NCBI RefSeq assembly: GCF_008710275.1
Contig: NZ_VYQE01000001.1
Span: forward strand, 558,001 to 622,000
From: Histidinibacterium aquaticum
Lineage (GTDB): Bacteria; Pseudomonadota; Alphaproteobacteria; Rhodobacterales; Rhodobacteraceae
DNA: 64,000 bases
Direction of reading: 5' to 3'
Part shown: positions 45,291 to 52,513 of the stretch, piece after piece
Position numbering within the stretch: the first letter of the stretch is position 1
Layout: each line of letters begins with the position of its first letter
Notes under the pieces: generated by a model
Database searches by the model: none
Seen by the model: the letters and a program-made list of their open reading frames with translations, nothing else
What the model was told of the DNA's origin: nothing
Position numbers and translations under genes: made by a program

Positions 45291-46307
45291 ATGGCGGACG
45301 TGCTCACCTTCACCGACCGCGGCATCTACTGCCCGGCGGCCGACATCCACATCGACCCCTGGCGGCCGGTGGACCGGGCGCTCATCACCCATGGCCACGC
45401 CGACCACGCCCGCCCCGGCATGGGCCGCTACCTCTGCACCGAGGGCTCGGCCCCCGTCATGCGCCACCGGCTGGGCGAGATCGACGTCGAGACCGTCCGC
45501 TACGGCGAGCGGGTAACCATCGGCGGAGCGACCTTTTCCTTCCACCCCGCCGGCCACGTCCCCGGCTCGGCGCAGATCCGCGTGGAGGTGGGCGGCGAGG
45601 TCTGGGTCGTCTCCGGCGACTACAAGACCGTGGGCGACGGCCTCTCCGAGCCCTTCGAGCCCGTGCGCTGCCACGCCTTCATCACCGAGTGCACCTTCGG
45701 CCTGCCGGTCTTCACCTGGACCGCACTGCCCGCGCTCCGCGCGCAGATCAACGACTGGTGGCGCGCCAATGCCGCCGAAGGCCGCGCCTGCATCCTCGGT
45801 GCCTATTCCCTCGGCAAGGCCCAGCGCCTGCTGCACGACCTCGACCCCGAGATCGGCCCCATCCTGACCCACGGCGCGGTCGAGAACACCAACGCCGTCC
45901 TCCGCGAACAGGGCCTCGCCCTGCCCGAGACCATCCGGGTTGAGCCCGAGACCAGGGGCAAGGACCACCCCGGCGCCATGGTCATCGCGCCGCCCTCCGC
46001 TCTCGGCTCAGCATGGGCGCGGCGGTTTCCGAATTCCTCCACCGGCTTCGCCTCCGGCTGGATGGCGCTGCGGGGGGTGCGCCGACGCCGGGCCGCCGAC
46101 CGCGGCTTCATCGTCTCCGACCACGCCGACTGGCCCGGCCTCAACGCCGCGATCGCCGAGACCGGGGCCGAACGCATCTTCGTCACCCACGGCTACACCT
46201 CGATCTTCCGCCGCTGGCTGGAGGAGCAGGGCTACGACGCGAAGATCGTCGAGACCGACTACGAGGGCGAGAGCCTCGACGACGCGGGCGACCAGGAGGC
46301 GGCGTGA
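45291..46307 (+). CDS. Ligase-associated DNA exonuclease (metallo-beta-lactamase/beta-CASP)
   Basis: A 338-residue member of the MBL/beta-CASP nuclease group. HGHADH (residues 34-39) is the metal-binding motif, with further ligands in HPAGHVPGSAQ, VVSGDYKT and VSDHADW, and a beta-CASP-like middle domain. The protein family is called ligase-associated DNA damage response exonuclease and is typically next to an ATP-dependent DNA ligase, as here: stop and ligase start overlap (GTGA). Predicted role is end processing before ligation. Confidence 0.9.
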   Translation: MADVLTFTDRGIYCPAADIHIDPWRPVDRALITHGHADHARPGMGRYLCTEGSAPVMRHRLGEIDVETVRYGERVTIGGATFSFHPAGHVPGSAQIRVEVGGEVWVVSGDYKTVGDGLSEPFEPVRCHAFITECTFGLPVFTWTALPALRAQINDWWRANAAEGRACILGAYSLGKAQRLLHDLDPEIGPILTHGAVENTNAVLREQGLALPETIRVEPETRGKDHPGAMVIAPPSALGSAWARRFPNSSTGFASGWMALRGVRRRRAADRGFIVSDHADWPGLNAAIAETGAERIFVTHGYTSIFRRWLEEQGYDAKIVETDYEGESLDDAGDQEAA

Positions 46308-47893
46308 AGGACTTCGCCACGCTCTTCACCCGCGTCGACCAGACCACCAAGACGACGCGGAAGGTCTCCGCGCTGGCGGATTTCTTCGAGACCGCCGCGC
46401 CCTCCGACAGGCTGTGGTGCATCGCGCTCTTCTCGGGTCGCCGCCCGCGCCGGGTCATCACCACCTCGCTCCTGCGCGAATGGGCCAGCGAGCGCGCCGG
46501 CATCCCGCTCTGGCTCTTCGAGGAGAGCTACCCCATCGTCGGCGACCTGGCCGAGACCATCTCCCTCGTCCTGCCGGCCGGCGAACCCGCCGAGGACAAG
46601 CCGCTCACGTTCTGGATCGAGCGCCTCGCCGAGCTCTCCCGCGCCGACGAGGACACCCGAAAGGCCGGCATCCTCGAGGCCTGGGAGGGGCAGGACCGCA
46701 CCGAGCGGCTACTCTTCACCAAGCTCCTCACCGGCGGTTTCCGCGTCGGCGTCAGCCAGAAGCTCATGACCCGCGCCCTTTCGCAGGCCACCGGGCAGGA
46801 AGAGGCGCTGCTGACCCACAAGCTGATGGGCAGCTGGACCCCGGAGACCACGACCTGGGAGCGGCTGATCGAGGCCGAGGACCCCTCCGCCGATCTCTCG
46901 CGCCCCTATCCCTTCTACCTCGCCTACCAGCTCGAGGAGGGCGACGACCTCGGTCCCGCCACCGACTGGTTCGCCGAGCGCAAGTGGGACGGCATCCGCG
47001 GCCAGCTCATCCTGCGCGGCGGAGAGCATCACCTCTGGTCGCGGGGCGAAGAGCTGATGACCGACCGCTTCCCTGAGTTCGCGCGGCTCATCGACTACCT
47101 GCCCGAGGGCACCGTCATCGACGGAGAAGTCCTGGCCTTCCAGGACGAACGCCCCCTGCCCTTCAACGCCCTGCAGAAGCGGATCGGCCGCAAGACCGTG
47201 CCGAAGAAGCTGCTGATCGAGAGCCCGGTCGTCCTCATGGCCTATGACCTGCTGGAGGAGGCGGGCCGCGACGTCCGCGACCAGCCCTTCGCCGACCGCC
47301 GCGCCCGGCTGGACGCGCTCGTCGCCCAGGCCCCCGCCGAGGCACCCGTCCGCCTCTCGCCCAACGTCTCGGCCGAAGACTGGGAGTCGCTGGCGGAGAC
47401 ACGCGCGGAGAGCCGGGACTTCAACGCCGAGGGGCTGATGCTGAAGCGCCGGGACTCGCCCTACCTCTCGGGCCGCAAGAAGGGCGACTGGTGGAAGTGG
47501 AAGGTCGACCCGCTGACCATCGACGCGGTGATGATCTACGCGCAGCAGGGCTCGGGCCGCCGCGCCAACCTCTTCACCGACTTCACCTTCGCCGTGCACG
47601 ACGGCGACACCCTGGTGCCCTTCACCAAGGCCTACTCCGGCCTGACCGACGCCGAGTTCCGCCGCATCACCCAGTGGGTCCGCAAGAACACCGTCCAGCG
47701 CTTCGGCCCGGTCAGGCAGGTGACCCCGACCCACGTCTTCGAGATCGCCTTCGAGGGCATCCAAGAAAGCCCCCGCCACAAGTCCGGCGTCGCCCTCCGC
47801 TTCCCCCGCATGGCCCGCTGGCGCCACGACAAGCCGGTGGCGGAGGCCAATACCCTTGAGGACCTCAAGGAGATGCTGCGGATGTACGGCTAG
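46304..47893 (+). CDS. ATP-dependent DNA ligase (LigB/C-type, repair)
   Basis: A 529-residue ligase. It has an N-terminal DNA-binding domain (about 1-200), the nucleotidyltransferase domain with motif I lysine K227 in ERKWDGIRGQ, motif III-type VIDGEVLAF, motif IV GLMLKRRDSPY, motif V DWWKWKVDPL, and a C-terminal OB-fold (about 420-529). Start GTG 46304 overlaps the exonuclease stop. Such ligases are auxiliary to NAD-dependent LigA and linked to repair. The usual helicase (Lhr) and phosphoesterase (PdeM) partners are absent from this neighbourhood. Confidence 0.95.
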   Translation: MKDFATLFTRVDQTTKTTRKVSALADFFETAAPSDRLWCIALFSGRRPRRVITTSLLREWASERAGIPLWLFEESYPIVGDLAETISLVLPAGEPAEDKPLTFWIERLAELSRADEDTRKAGILEAWEGQDRTERLLFTKLLTGGFRVGVSQKLMTRALSQATGQEEALLTHKLMGSWTPETTTWERLIEAEDPSADLSRPYPFYLAYQLEEGDDLGPATDWFAERKWDGIRGQLILRGGEHHLWSRGEELMTDRFPEFARLIDYLPEGTVIDGEVLAFQDERPLPFNALQKRIGRKTVPKKLLIESPVVLMAYDLLEEAGRDVRDQPFADRRARLDALVAQAPAEAPVRLSPNVSAEDWESLAETRAESRDFNAEGLMLKRRDSPYLSGRKKGDWWKWKVDPLTIDAVMIYAQQGSGRRANLFTDFTFAVHDGDTLVPFTKAYSGLTDAEFRRITQWVRKNTVQRFGPVRQVTPTHVFEIAFEGIQESPRHKSGVALRFPRMARWRHDKPVAEANTLEDLKEMLRMYG

Positions 47894-47905
47894 GGGCTCG
47901 ACGCG

Positions 47906-47920
47906 CCCGGTATTACCGGG
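47906..47920. promoter_or_regulatory. Inverted repeat before deoR-type gene
   Basis: CCCGGTATTACCGGG has perfect 6-base arms around ATT, centred 20 bases before the start codon. It is followed by two ATGCACG direct repeats (47923 and 47933). Candidate autoregulatory operator of the DeoR-type protein. Confidence 0.45.
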
Positions 47921-47932
47921 TAATGCACGTTT

Positions 47933-48709
47933 ATGCACGATTCGACCCTGCCTCTCGGCCGCCGCCGCACTATCGCAGACCGCCTTTCGGGCGGGCAGTC
48001 GGTGGTGGCAAGTGACCTTGCGCGCGAGTTCGGCGTCTCTGAGGATGCGATCCGCCGCGACCTCCGTGCCCTCGCCGCCGACGGGCTTTGCACCCGCGTC
48101 TACGGCGGTGCGCTGCCCCTCTCACCCGCGAACGGGCCGGTGACGGAGCGGCAGACGGAAAACACTGCCGCGAAGCGGGCGCTGGCCATAATTGCAGCCG
48201 GCCTGATCCGGCCCGACAGCACCATCTTCCTCGACACAGGGAGCACCGTGGCCCTCCTCGCGGAGGTTCTCCCCCCCGGCCTTCGCGTTGTCACCAATTC
48301 CCTGAGCGCCGCAAACGCCCTCTCGCGCCGGAGCGACCTCGCGCTCTTCCTCGTCGGCGGCGCCTTCGACCCGGAGACCGGCGGCTGCACCGATGCCCAG
48401 GCTCTCGCCGCACTCGAGCGCTATCGCATCGACCTCTGCTTTCTCGGTGCCTGCGCCCTCTCGCCGGCGGAGGGGATCGCGGGCTTCGACATGGCCGACG
48501 TCGAGATGAAGCGCGCCCTTCTCGACCGGAGCGCCGAAACTGCGCTGATGATGACCGCCGACAAGCTCGGCACCACGGCCCCATACCCGATCGCCCCGCT
48601 CGCGCGGCTGACCCATCTGGTCATTTCGGCCGGAACCGACGACACCACCCGCGCGGCGCTCGCCAAGGCAGGCCCGCAAATCCATCTCGCCAAGGACGCC
48701 GCCCAATGA
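47933..48709 (+). CDS. DeoR/GlpR-family transcriptional regulator
   Basis: A 258-residue repressor. N-terminal HTH (about residues 10-65: RRTIADRLSGGQSVVASDLA, REFGVSEDAIRRDLRALAAD) and C-terminal sugar-phosphate-binding domain (DTGSTVALLAEVLP; VVTNSLSAANAL; LVGGAFDPETGG; FLGACALSPAEG). Effectors in this family are phosphorylated sugars. Its stop overlaps the MFS gene start (ATGA), so it very likely regulates that transporter. Start ATG 47933; a second ATG at 47923 is out of frame. Confidence 0.9.
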   Translation: MHDSTLPLGRRRTIADRLSGGQSVVASDLAREFGVSEDAIRRDLRALAADGLCTRVYGGALPLSPANGPVTERQTENTAAKRALAIIAAGLIRPDSTIFLDTGSTVALLAEVLPPGLRVVTNSLSAANALSRRSDLALFLVGGAFDPETGGCTDAQALAALERYRIDLCFLGACALSPAEGIAGFDMADVEMKRALLDRSAETALMMTADKLGTTAPYPIAPLARLTHLVISAGTDDTTRAALAKAGPQIHLAKDAAQ

Positions 48710-49851
48710 CCGCCCTCGCCGACACTCCCGCCAGCCTCGCCCCCGCGCGTCTCGCGACGCGGCTCGCCTTCTTCGCGGCGGGCTTTGCCGTGTCCTGCTG
48801 GGCGCCGCTCATTCCCTTCGCCAAGGATCAGACCGGTGTCAGCGAGGCCGGGCTGGGGCTGCTGCTGCTCTGCCTCGGGATCGGCTCGGTCATCGCCATG
48901 CCGGTGACCGGCTGGCTCTCGGCGAAACGGGGGGCGCGGCCAATGATGCTGGTCAGCGGGTTCGGCCTGGCCGCCGTGCTGCCGCTGCTGATCCTGACCT
49001 CCGAGCCGATGATCCTCGGCGCGCTGCTCTTCGTCTTCGGCGCGGCGCTCGGCACGCTCGACGTCTCGATGAACGTGCACGGGGCCGAGGTGGAACGTCG
49101 GGACGGGCGGCCGCTGATGTCGGGCTTCCACGCGCAGTTCAGCATCGGCGGGCTCGTCGGGGCGGGCGGCGTGACGGCCCTCCTCGCCGCGGGTCTCTCG
49201 CCGCAGGGGGCGGCGCTGACCGGCAGCGCCCTGACACTCGCCGCCATGCTGGGCGCGGCGCCCCGACTGCTGCGCGCCCGCTCGGGCGAGGCGCCGACCT
49301 TCGCGCTGCCCAGGGGCGTCGTCCTGCTGCTCGCCGTTCTCGCCGCGATCTGCTTTCTCGTGGAAGGCGCGGTGCTCGACTGGGGCGCGCTACTGCTGGT
49401 CGAGCGCGACCTCTCCGCGCCGGAGCGGGCGGGGCTCGGCTACGTGGTCTTCTCGGTGACCATGACCATCGGGCGGCTGACCGGCGACCGCATCGTCTCC
49501 ACCGTCGGCGGCAAGCGCGTGCTGATCTGGGGCGGCATCCTCACCATGGCGGGCCTGGCCCTCACCGCTTCCGCCCCGGCCGGGTGGATCGCGCTGGCGG
49601 GGTTCGCGCTGATCGGTGCGGGCGCTTCCAACATCGTGCCCGTGATCTTCAGCCACGCGGGCCGGCAGACCGTCATGGACCCGGGCCTTGCCATCGCGGC
49701 GGTCACCACGACGGGCTACGCGGGCGTTCTTCTGGGCCCCGCGGGCATCGGGGTGATCGCGGAATGGGGGAGCCTGCCCGCCGCCTACTGGATGCTCGTC
49801 GTGCTCATGGCGCTGATCCCGCTGTCGGCTGCCCGCGCCACGCGGGGCTGA
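48706..49851 (+). CDS. Major facilitator superfamily transporter
   Basis: A 381-residue 12-helix transporter (LATRLAFFAAGFAVSCWAPL at the start; motif A-like GWLSAKRGARPMML; second-half motif GRLTGDRIVSTVGGKRVL). The overall plan (AKDQTGVSEAGLGLLLLCLG, DVSMNVHGAEVERRDGR with a conserved N-V-H-G) resembles the YbjJ/fucose-permease-like subgroup. Substrate unknown, but coupling to a DeoR regulator suggests a sugar or related compound. Confidence 0.87.
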   Translation: MTALADTPASLAPARLATRLAFFAAGFAVSCWAPLIPFAKDQTGVSEAGLGLLLLCLGIGSVIAMPVTGWLSAKRGARPMMLVSGFGLAAVLPLLILTSEPMILGALLFVFGAALGTLDVSMNVHGAEVERRDGRPLMSGFHAQFSIGGLVGAGGVTALLAAGLSPQGAALTGSALTLAAMLGAAPRLLRARSGEAPTFALPRGVVLLLAVLAAICFLVEGAVLDWGALLLVERDLSAPERAGLGYVVFSVTMTIGRLTGDRIVSTVGGKRVLIWGGILTMAGLALTASAPAGWIALAGFALIGAGASNIVPVIFSHAGRQTVMDPGLAIAAVTTTGYAGVLLGPAGIGVIAEWGSLPAAYWMLVVLMALIPLSAARATRG

Positions 49852-49855
49852 GATC

Positions 49856-49884
49856 TTGCGCGGGCCCTCCGCGCGCAATATGAG
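49856..49884 (+). promoter_or_regulatory. Candidate lysC promoter
   Basis: TTGCGC and TATGAG are separated by 17 bases, 26 bases before the lysC ATG. The -10 lacks T at position -7, the feature that makes Rhodobacter promoters CarD-dependent. Weak -35 (3 of 6). Confidence 0.35.
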
Positions 49885-49909
49885 CGCGCGGAACGAAGGG
49901 CGAGGGACC

Positions 49910-51148
49910 ATGCCCATCCTTGTGATGAAATTCGGCGGCACCTCCGTCGCCACGCCCGACCGGATCCGCCGGGCCGCCAAGCGCGTCGGCGTCGAGGTCG
50001 CCAAGGGCTACGACGTGATCGTCATCGTCTCCGCCATGGCGGGCGAGACCAACCGCCTCGTCGAGCATGTCTCCGAGATCTCGCCGCTCTACGACGCGCG
50101 GGAATACGACGCCGTCGTCAGCTCGGGCGAGAACGTTACCGCCGGCCTCATGGCGCTGACACTGCAGGAAATGGATGTTCCCGCCCGCTCCTGGCAGGGC
50201 TGGCAGGTGCCGCTGCGGACCAACTCCGCCCACGGCGCCGCGCGGATCGAGGAGATCCCGCCCGAGAACATCAACCGCAAGTTCGCCGAGGGCATGCGGG
50301 TCGCCGTGGTCGCCGGCTTCCAGGGCATCTCTCCCGAGGGCCGGATCACGACGCTGGGCCGCGGCGGGTCGGACACCACCGCCGTCGCCTTCGCCGCCGC
50401 CTTCGGGGCAGAGCGCTGCGACATCTACACCGACGTCGACGGCGTCTACACCACCGACCCGCGCATCTGCGACAAGGCTCGCAAGCTCGACCGCATCGCC
50501 TTCGAGGAGATGCTGGAGCTCGCGAGCCTCGGCGCCAAGGTGCTGCAGACCCGGTCGGTCGAGCTCGCCATGCGCTACAAGGTGCGCCTTCGGGTGCTAA
50601 GCTCGTTCGAGGAACAGTCCGACGAGGCCGGAACGCTCGTCTGCGACGAGGAGGATATCGTGGAAAGCAATGTTGTCGCCGGGGTCGCCTACAGCCGCGA
50701 CGAGGCCAAGATGACCCTCATTTCCGTCGCCGACCGTCCAGGCATCGCCGCCTCGATCTTCGGCCCGCTGGCCGAGGCGGGGGTCAACGTCGACATGATC
50801 GTCCAGAACATCTCCGAGGACGGCCGCACCGACATGACCTTCTCCTGCCCCGTGGACCAGGTGAAGCGGGCCGAGGCCGCGATGGAAAAGGCCAAGGCCT
50901 CCGGGAGCATCAACTATCACGATCTCGTGGCCGATACCGGTGTCTGCAAGGTCTCGGTCGTGGGCATCGGCATGCGCTCCCACGCCGGCGTCGCAGCCAA
51001 GATGTTCGAGGCGCTGAAGGCCGAAAACATCAACATCAAGGTCATCACGACCTCCGAGATCAAGATTTCGGTGCTCATCGACCGCAAGTACATGGAGCTG
51101 GCGGTCCAGGCACTGCACGACGCCTTCGAGCTCGACCGCGCGGCCTGA
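49910..51148 (+). CDS. lysC: Aspartate kinase
   Basis: First enzyme of the aspartate family pathway (lysine, threonine, methionine, isoleucine). The 412-residue protein begins MPILVMKFGGTSVATPDRI with the nucleotide-binding KFGGTS, has SSGENVTAGLMAL, GFQGISPEGRITTLGRGGSD, and TDVDGVYTTDPR in the kinase domain (to about 240), and two C-terminal ACT domains (VAYSRDEAKMTLISVADRPG; SVVGIGMRSHAGVAAKMFEA) for feedback control. The internal ATG for the beta subunit seen in some bacteria was not examined further. ATG 49910 is favoured by GAGG. Confidence 0.97.
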   Translation: MPILVMKFGGTSVATPDRIRRAAKRVGVEVAKGYDVIVIVSAMAGETNRLVEHVSEISPLYDAREYDAVVSSGENVTAGLMALTLQEMDVPARSWQGWQVPLRTNSAHGAARIEEIPPENINRKFAEGMRVAVVAGFQGISPEGRITTLGRGGSDTTAVAFAAAFGAERCDIYTDVDGVYTTDPRICDKARKLDRIAFEEMLELASLGAKVLQTRSVELAMRYKVRLRVLSSFEEQSDEAGTLVCDEEDIVESNVVAGVAYSRDEAKMTLISVADRPGIAASIFGPLAEAGVNVDMIVQNISEDGRTDMTFSCPVDQVKRAEAAMEKAKASGSINYHDLVADTGVCKVSVVGIGMRSHAGVAAKMFEALKAENINIKVITTSEIKISVLIDRKYMELAVQALHDAFELDRAA

Positions 51149-51180
51149 GCCGCGCCTCCGCCCTTGGGTCAACCTGTCGC

Positions 51181-51207
51181 GGAACCCCGCGGCGGGCCAG
51201 CGCCGTT
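51181..51207 (+). promoter_or_regulatory. Possible EcfG-type promoter of secreted protein 1
   Basis: GGAAC (51181-51185) and CGTT (51204-51207) match the general-stress sigma (EcfG) consensus of alphaproteobacteria, but the 18-base spacer is one or two longer than usual. It lies 70 bases before the next gene's ATG. Confidence 0.35.
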
Positions 51208-51276
51208 CTTCATGTCATCGACGACGCGGGGACCGCGGGCGGCTGGCGCCGTCCGCCAGACAAGCGGAGGACATCC

Positions 51277-51744
51277 ATGTTCAACACGTCTGCCAAGGTA
51301 TCGATCGCGGCGCTCCTGAGCCTCGCGCTCACGACCGGCGCGCTCGCGCAGGACGACGCCACCGACAACGCGAACGCCGACGCCCAGAGCGAGGAAGAGG
51401 TCAATGACGAGACGGGCACGCCCGGCAGCGTCGCCGATCTCACCACGACACTGCAGGGTGGCGCGGCCAACCCCGACGAGGCCTTCGACGGGCTTCCCGA
51501 GGACACCGACGTCACCGTCGTACGCCTCAGCGAGATCGACGGCTCCGACGAAGACCTCGCCGACCTCGATGCCGAGCTCTCGGCCCGCGCCGAGCAGTTC
51601 ATCGAGTACCACCGCCAGATTGCCGACCGCGACTACCTTGCGTCCGGGATCGCCGACGCGGGCTATAACGTCGAGGACGTGGTCGCCTGGTTCAACGGGC
51701 CGGACGGTCCGCTGCTGATCGTGGACGACCGCAACCGGATGTGA
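51277..51744 (+). CDS. Secreted acidic hypothetical protein, paralog A
   Basis: A 155-residue exported protein. Signal peptide (MFNTSAKVSIAALLSLALTT, cut after GALAQ) is followed by an acidic low-complexity stretch (DDATDNANADAQSEEEVNDE) and a folded-looking C-terminal part with VTVVRLSEIDGSDEDL, AEQFIEYHRQIADRD and PLLIVDDR. It is paralogous to the next gene: both have a V-x-LSE-I/L block, an A-x-x-I/F-x-x-x-H-R-x-I helix and end IVDDR. No family recognised. Possibly stress-induced (EcfG-like promoter). No transmembrane segment after cleavage. Confidence 0.75.
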   Translation: MFNTSAKVSIAALLSLALTTGALAQDDATDNANADAQSEEEVNDETGTPGSVADLTTTLQGGAANPDEAFDGLPEDTDVTVVRLSEIDGSDEDLADLDAELSARAEQFIEYHRQIADRDYLASGIADAGYNVEDVVAWFNGPDGPLLIVDDRNRM

Positions 51745-51745
51745 C

Positions 51746-51770
51746 GAAACCTGCACTCTCCGGACACGTT
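51746..51770 (+). promoter_or_regulatory. Possible EcfG-type promoter of secreted protein 2
   Basis: GAAAC and CGTT, 16 bases apart, differ from the EcfG consensus by one base in the -35. It begins two bases after the paralog A stop and lies 58 bases before paralog B. The finding of a similar element before each paralog is the main support. Confidence 0.35.
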
Positions 51771-51827
51771 GAGTCATCGAAGGCGGCGGTATGTCCGTCA
51801 GCCAAAGTGACAAGTCTGGAGGGTGCC

Positions 51828-52322
51828 ATGCGTCCCCACATCTATCCCAAGACAGCTCTAGCCGCCCTGCTCGCCGCAGGCCTCGCCCTTCCCGCGACCG
51901 CGCAGGAAAACGACGATGCGGGCGGCCTCAAGGAAACCATGACCTTCGAGGACGGCGTCGGGGCCGATACCTACGGGATCGTCACGGATATCGGCGAAGA
52001 TCCCACCTTCGACCAGGTCGTTCAGGACGTCGAAGCCATGGGCGGCTCCGATCCGTCCGAGGTCATTCGGGAAATCGATCCGACCGCCGAGCTTCGCACC
52101 GTGGCCCTGTCCGAGCTGAGTGAAGGGTCCGAGACCTCGACCGAGGACCTCGACCGCGTGCTCGGAGAGAACGCCCAGAGCATCGCCGACGTCCACCGTG
52201 CGATCTCGGAGAACAGCGTGATCACGGAGGCGCTCGAAGCCGAGGGTGTCGATCCCCAGACCGTCGTCGCGCTGGAACGCACCGACGACGCCGTGACCTT
52301 CATCGTCGACGACCGGGGCTGA
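51828..52322 (+). CDS. Secreted acidic hypothetical protein, paralog B
   Basis: A 164-residue exported protein. Signal peptide (MRPHIYPKTALAALLAAGLA, cut after ATAQ), acidic mature part, and the same blocks as paralog A: TVALSELSEGSETSTEDLDR, a helix AQSIADVHRAISENS, then VVALERTDDAVTFIVDDRG. Unlike A there is a SDPSEVIREIDPT segment before the shared region. ATG 51828 follows GGAGGGTG. No recognised family; followed by an intrinsic terminator, which closes the pair before ptsP. Confidence 0.75.
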   Translation: MRPHIYPKTALAALLAAGLALPATAQENDDAGGLKETMTFEDGVGADTYGIVTDIGEDPTFDQVVQDVEAMGGSDPSEVIREIDPTAELRTVALSELSEGSETSTEDLDRVLGENAQSIADVHRAISENSVITEALEAEGVDPQTVVALERTDDAVTFIVDDRG

Positions 52323-52344
52323 CTCATCCGACCCGTTCCTCTTA

Positions 52345-52372
52345 GGGCTCGCCCCCCGGGCGGGCCCTTTTT
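52345..52372 (+). terminator. Intrinsic terminator after secreted paralog pair
   Basis: GGGCTCGCC and GGCGGGCCC pair over 9 bp (one G-U) around the loop CCCCG and are followed by TTTTT. A classical Rho-independent terminator, 22 bases after the paralog B stop. The rest of the gap to ptsP (52373-52513) holds no other clear element. Confidence 0.85.
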
Positions 52373-52513
52373 CGCGTCTGCTCACGCGCCGTCGCGCCGC
52401 CTCGACCGGGCCGGCCCTGACTGTCGGTCCCGCGTCGCGGCATGTCTTTCCCGGTTTCCCTTCTCCGGGGCGTTCGCCTATAGCTTGTCCCCGGACGACC
52501 GGGGAGAGCCAGA

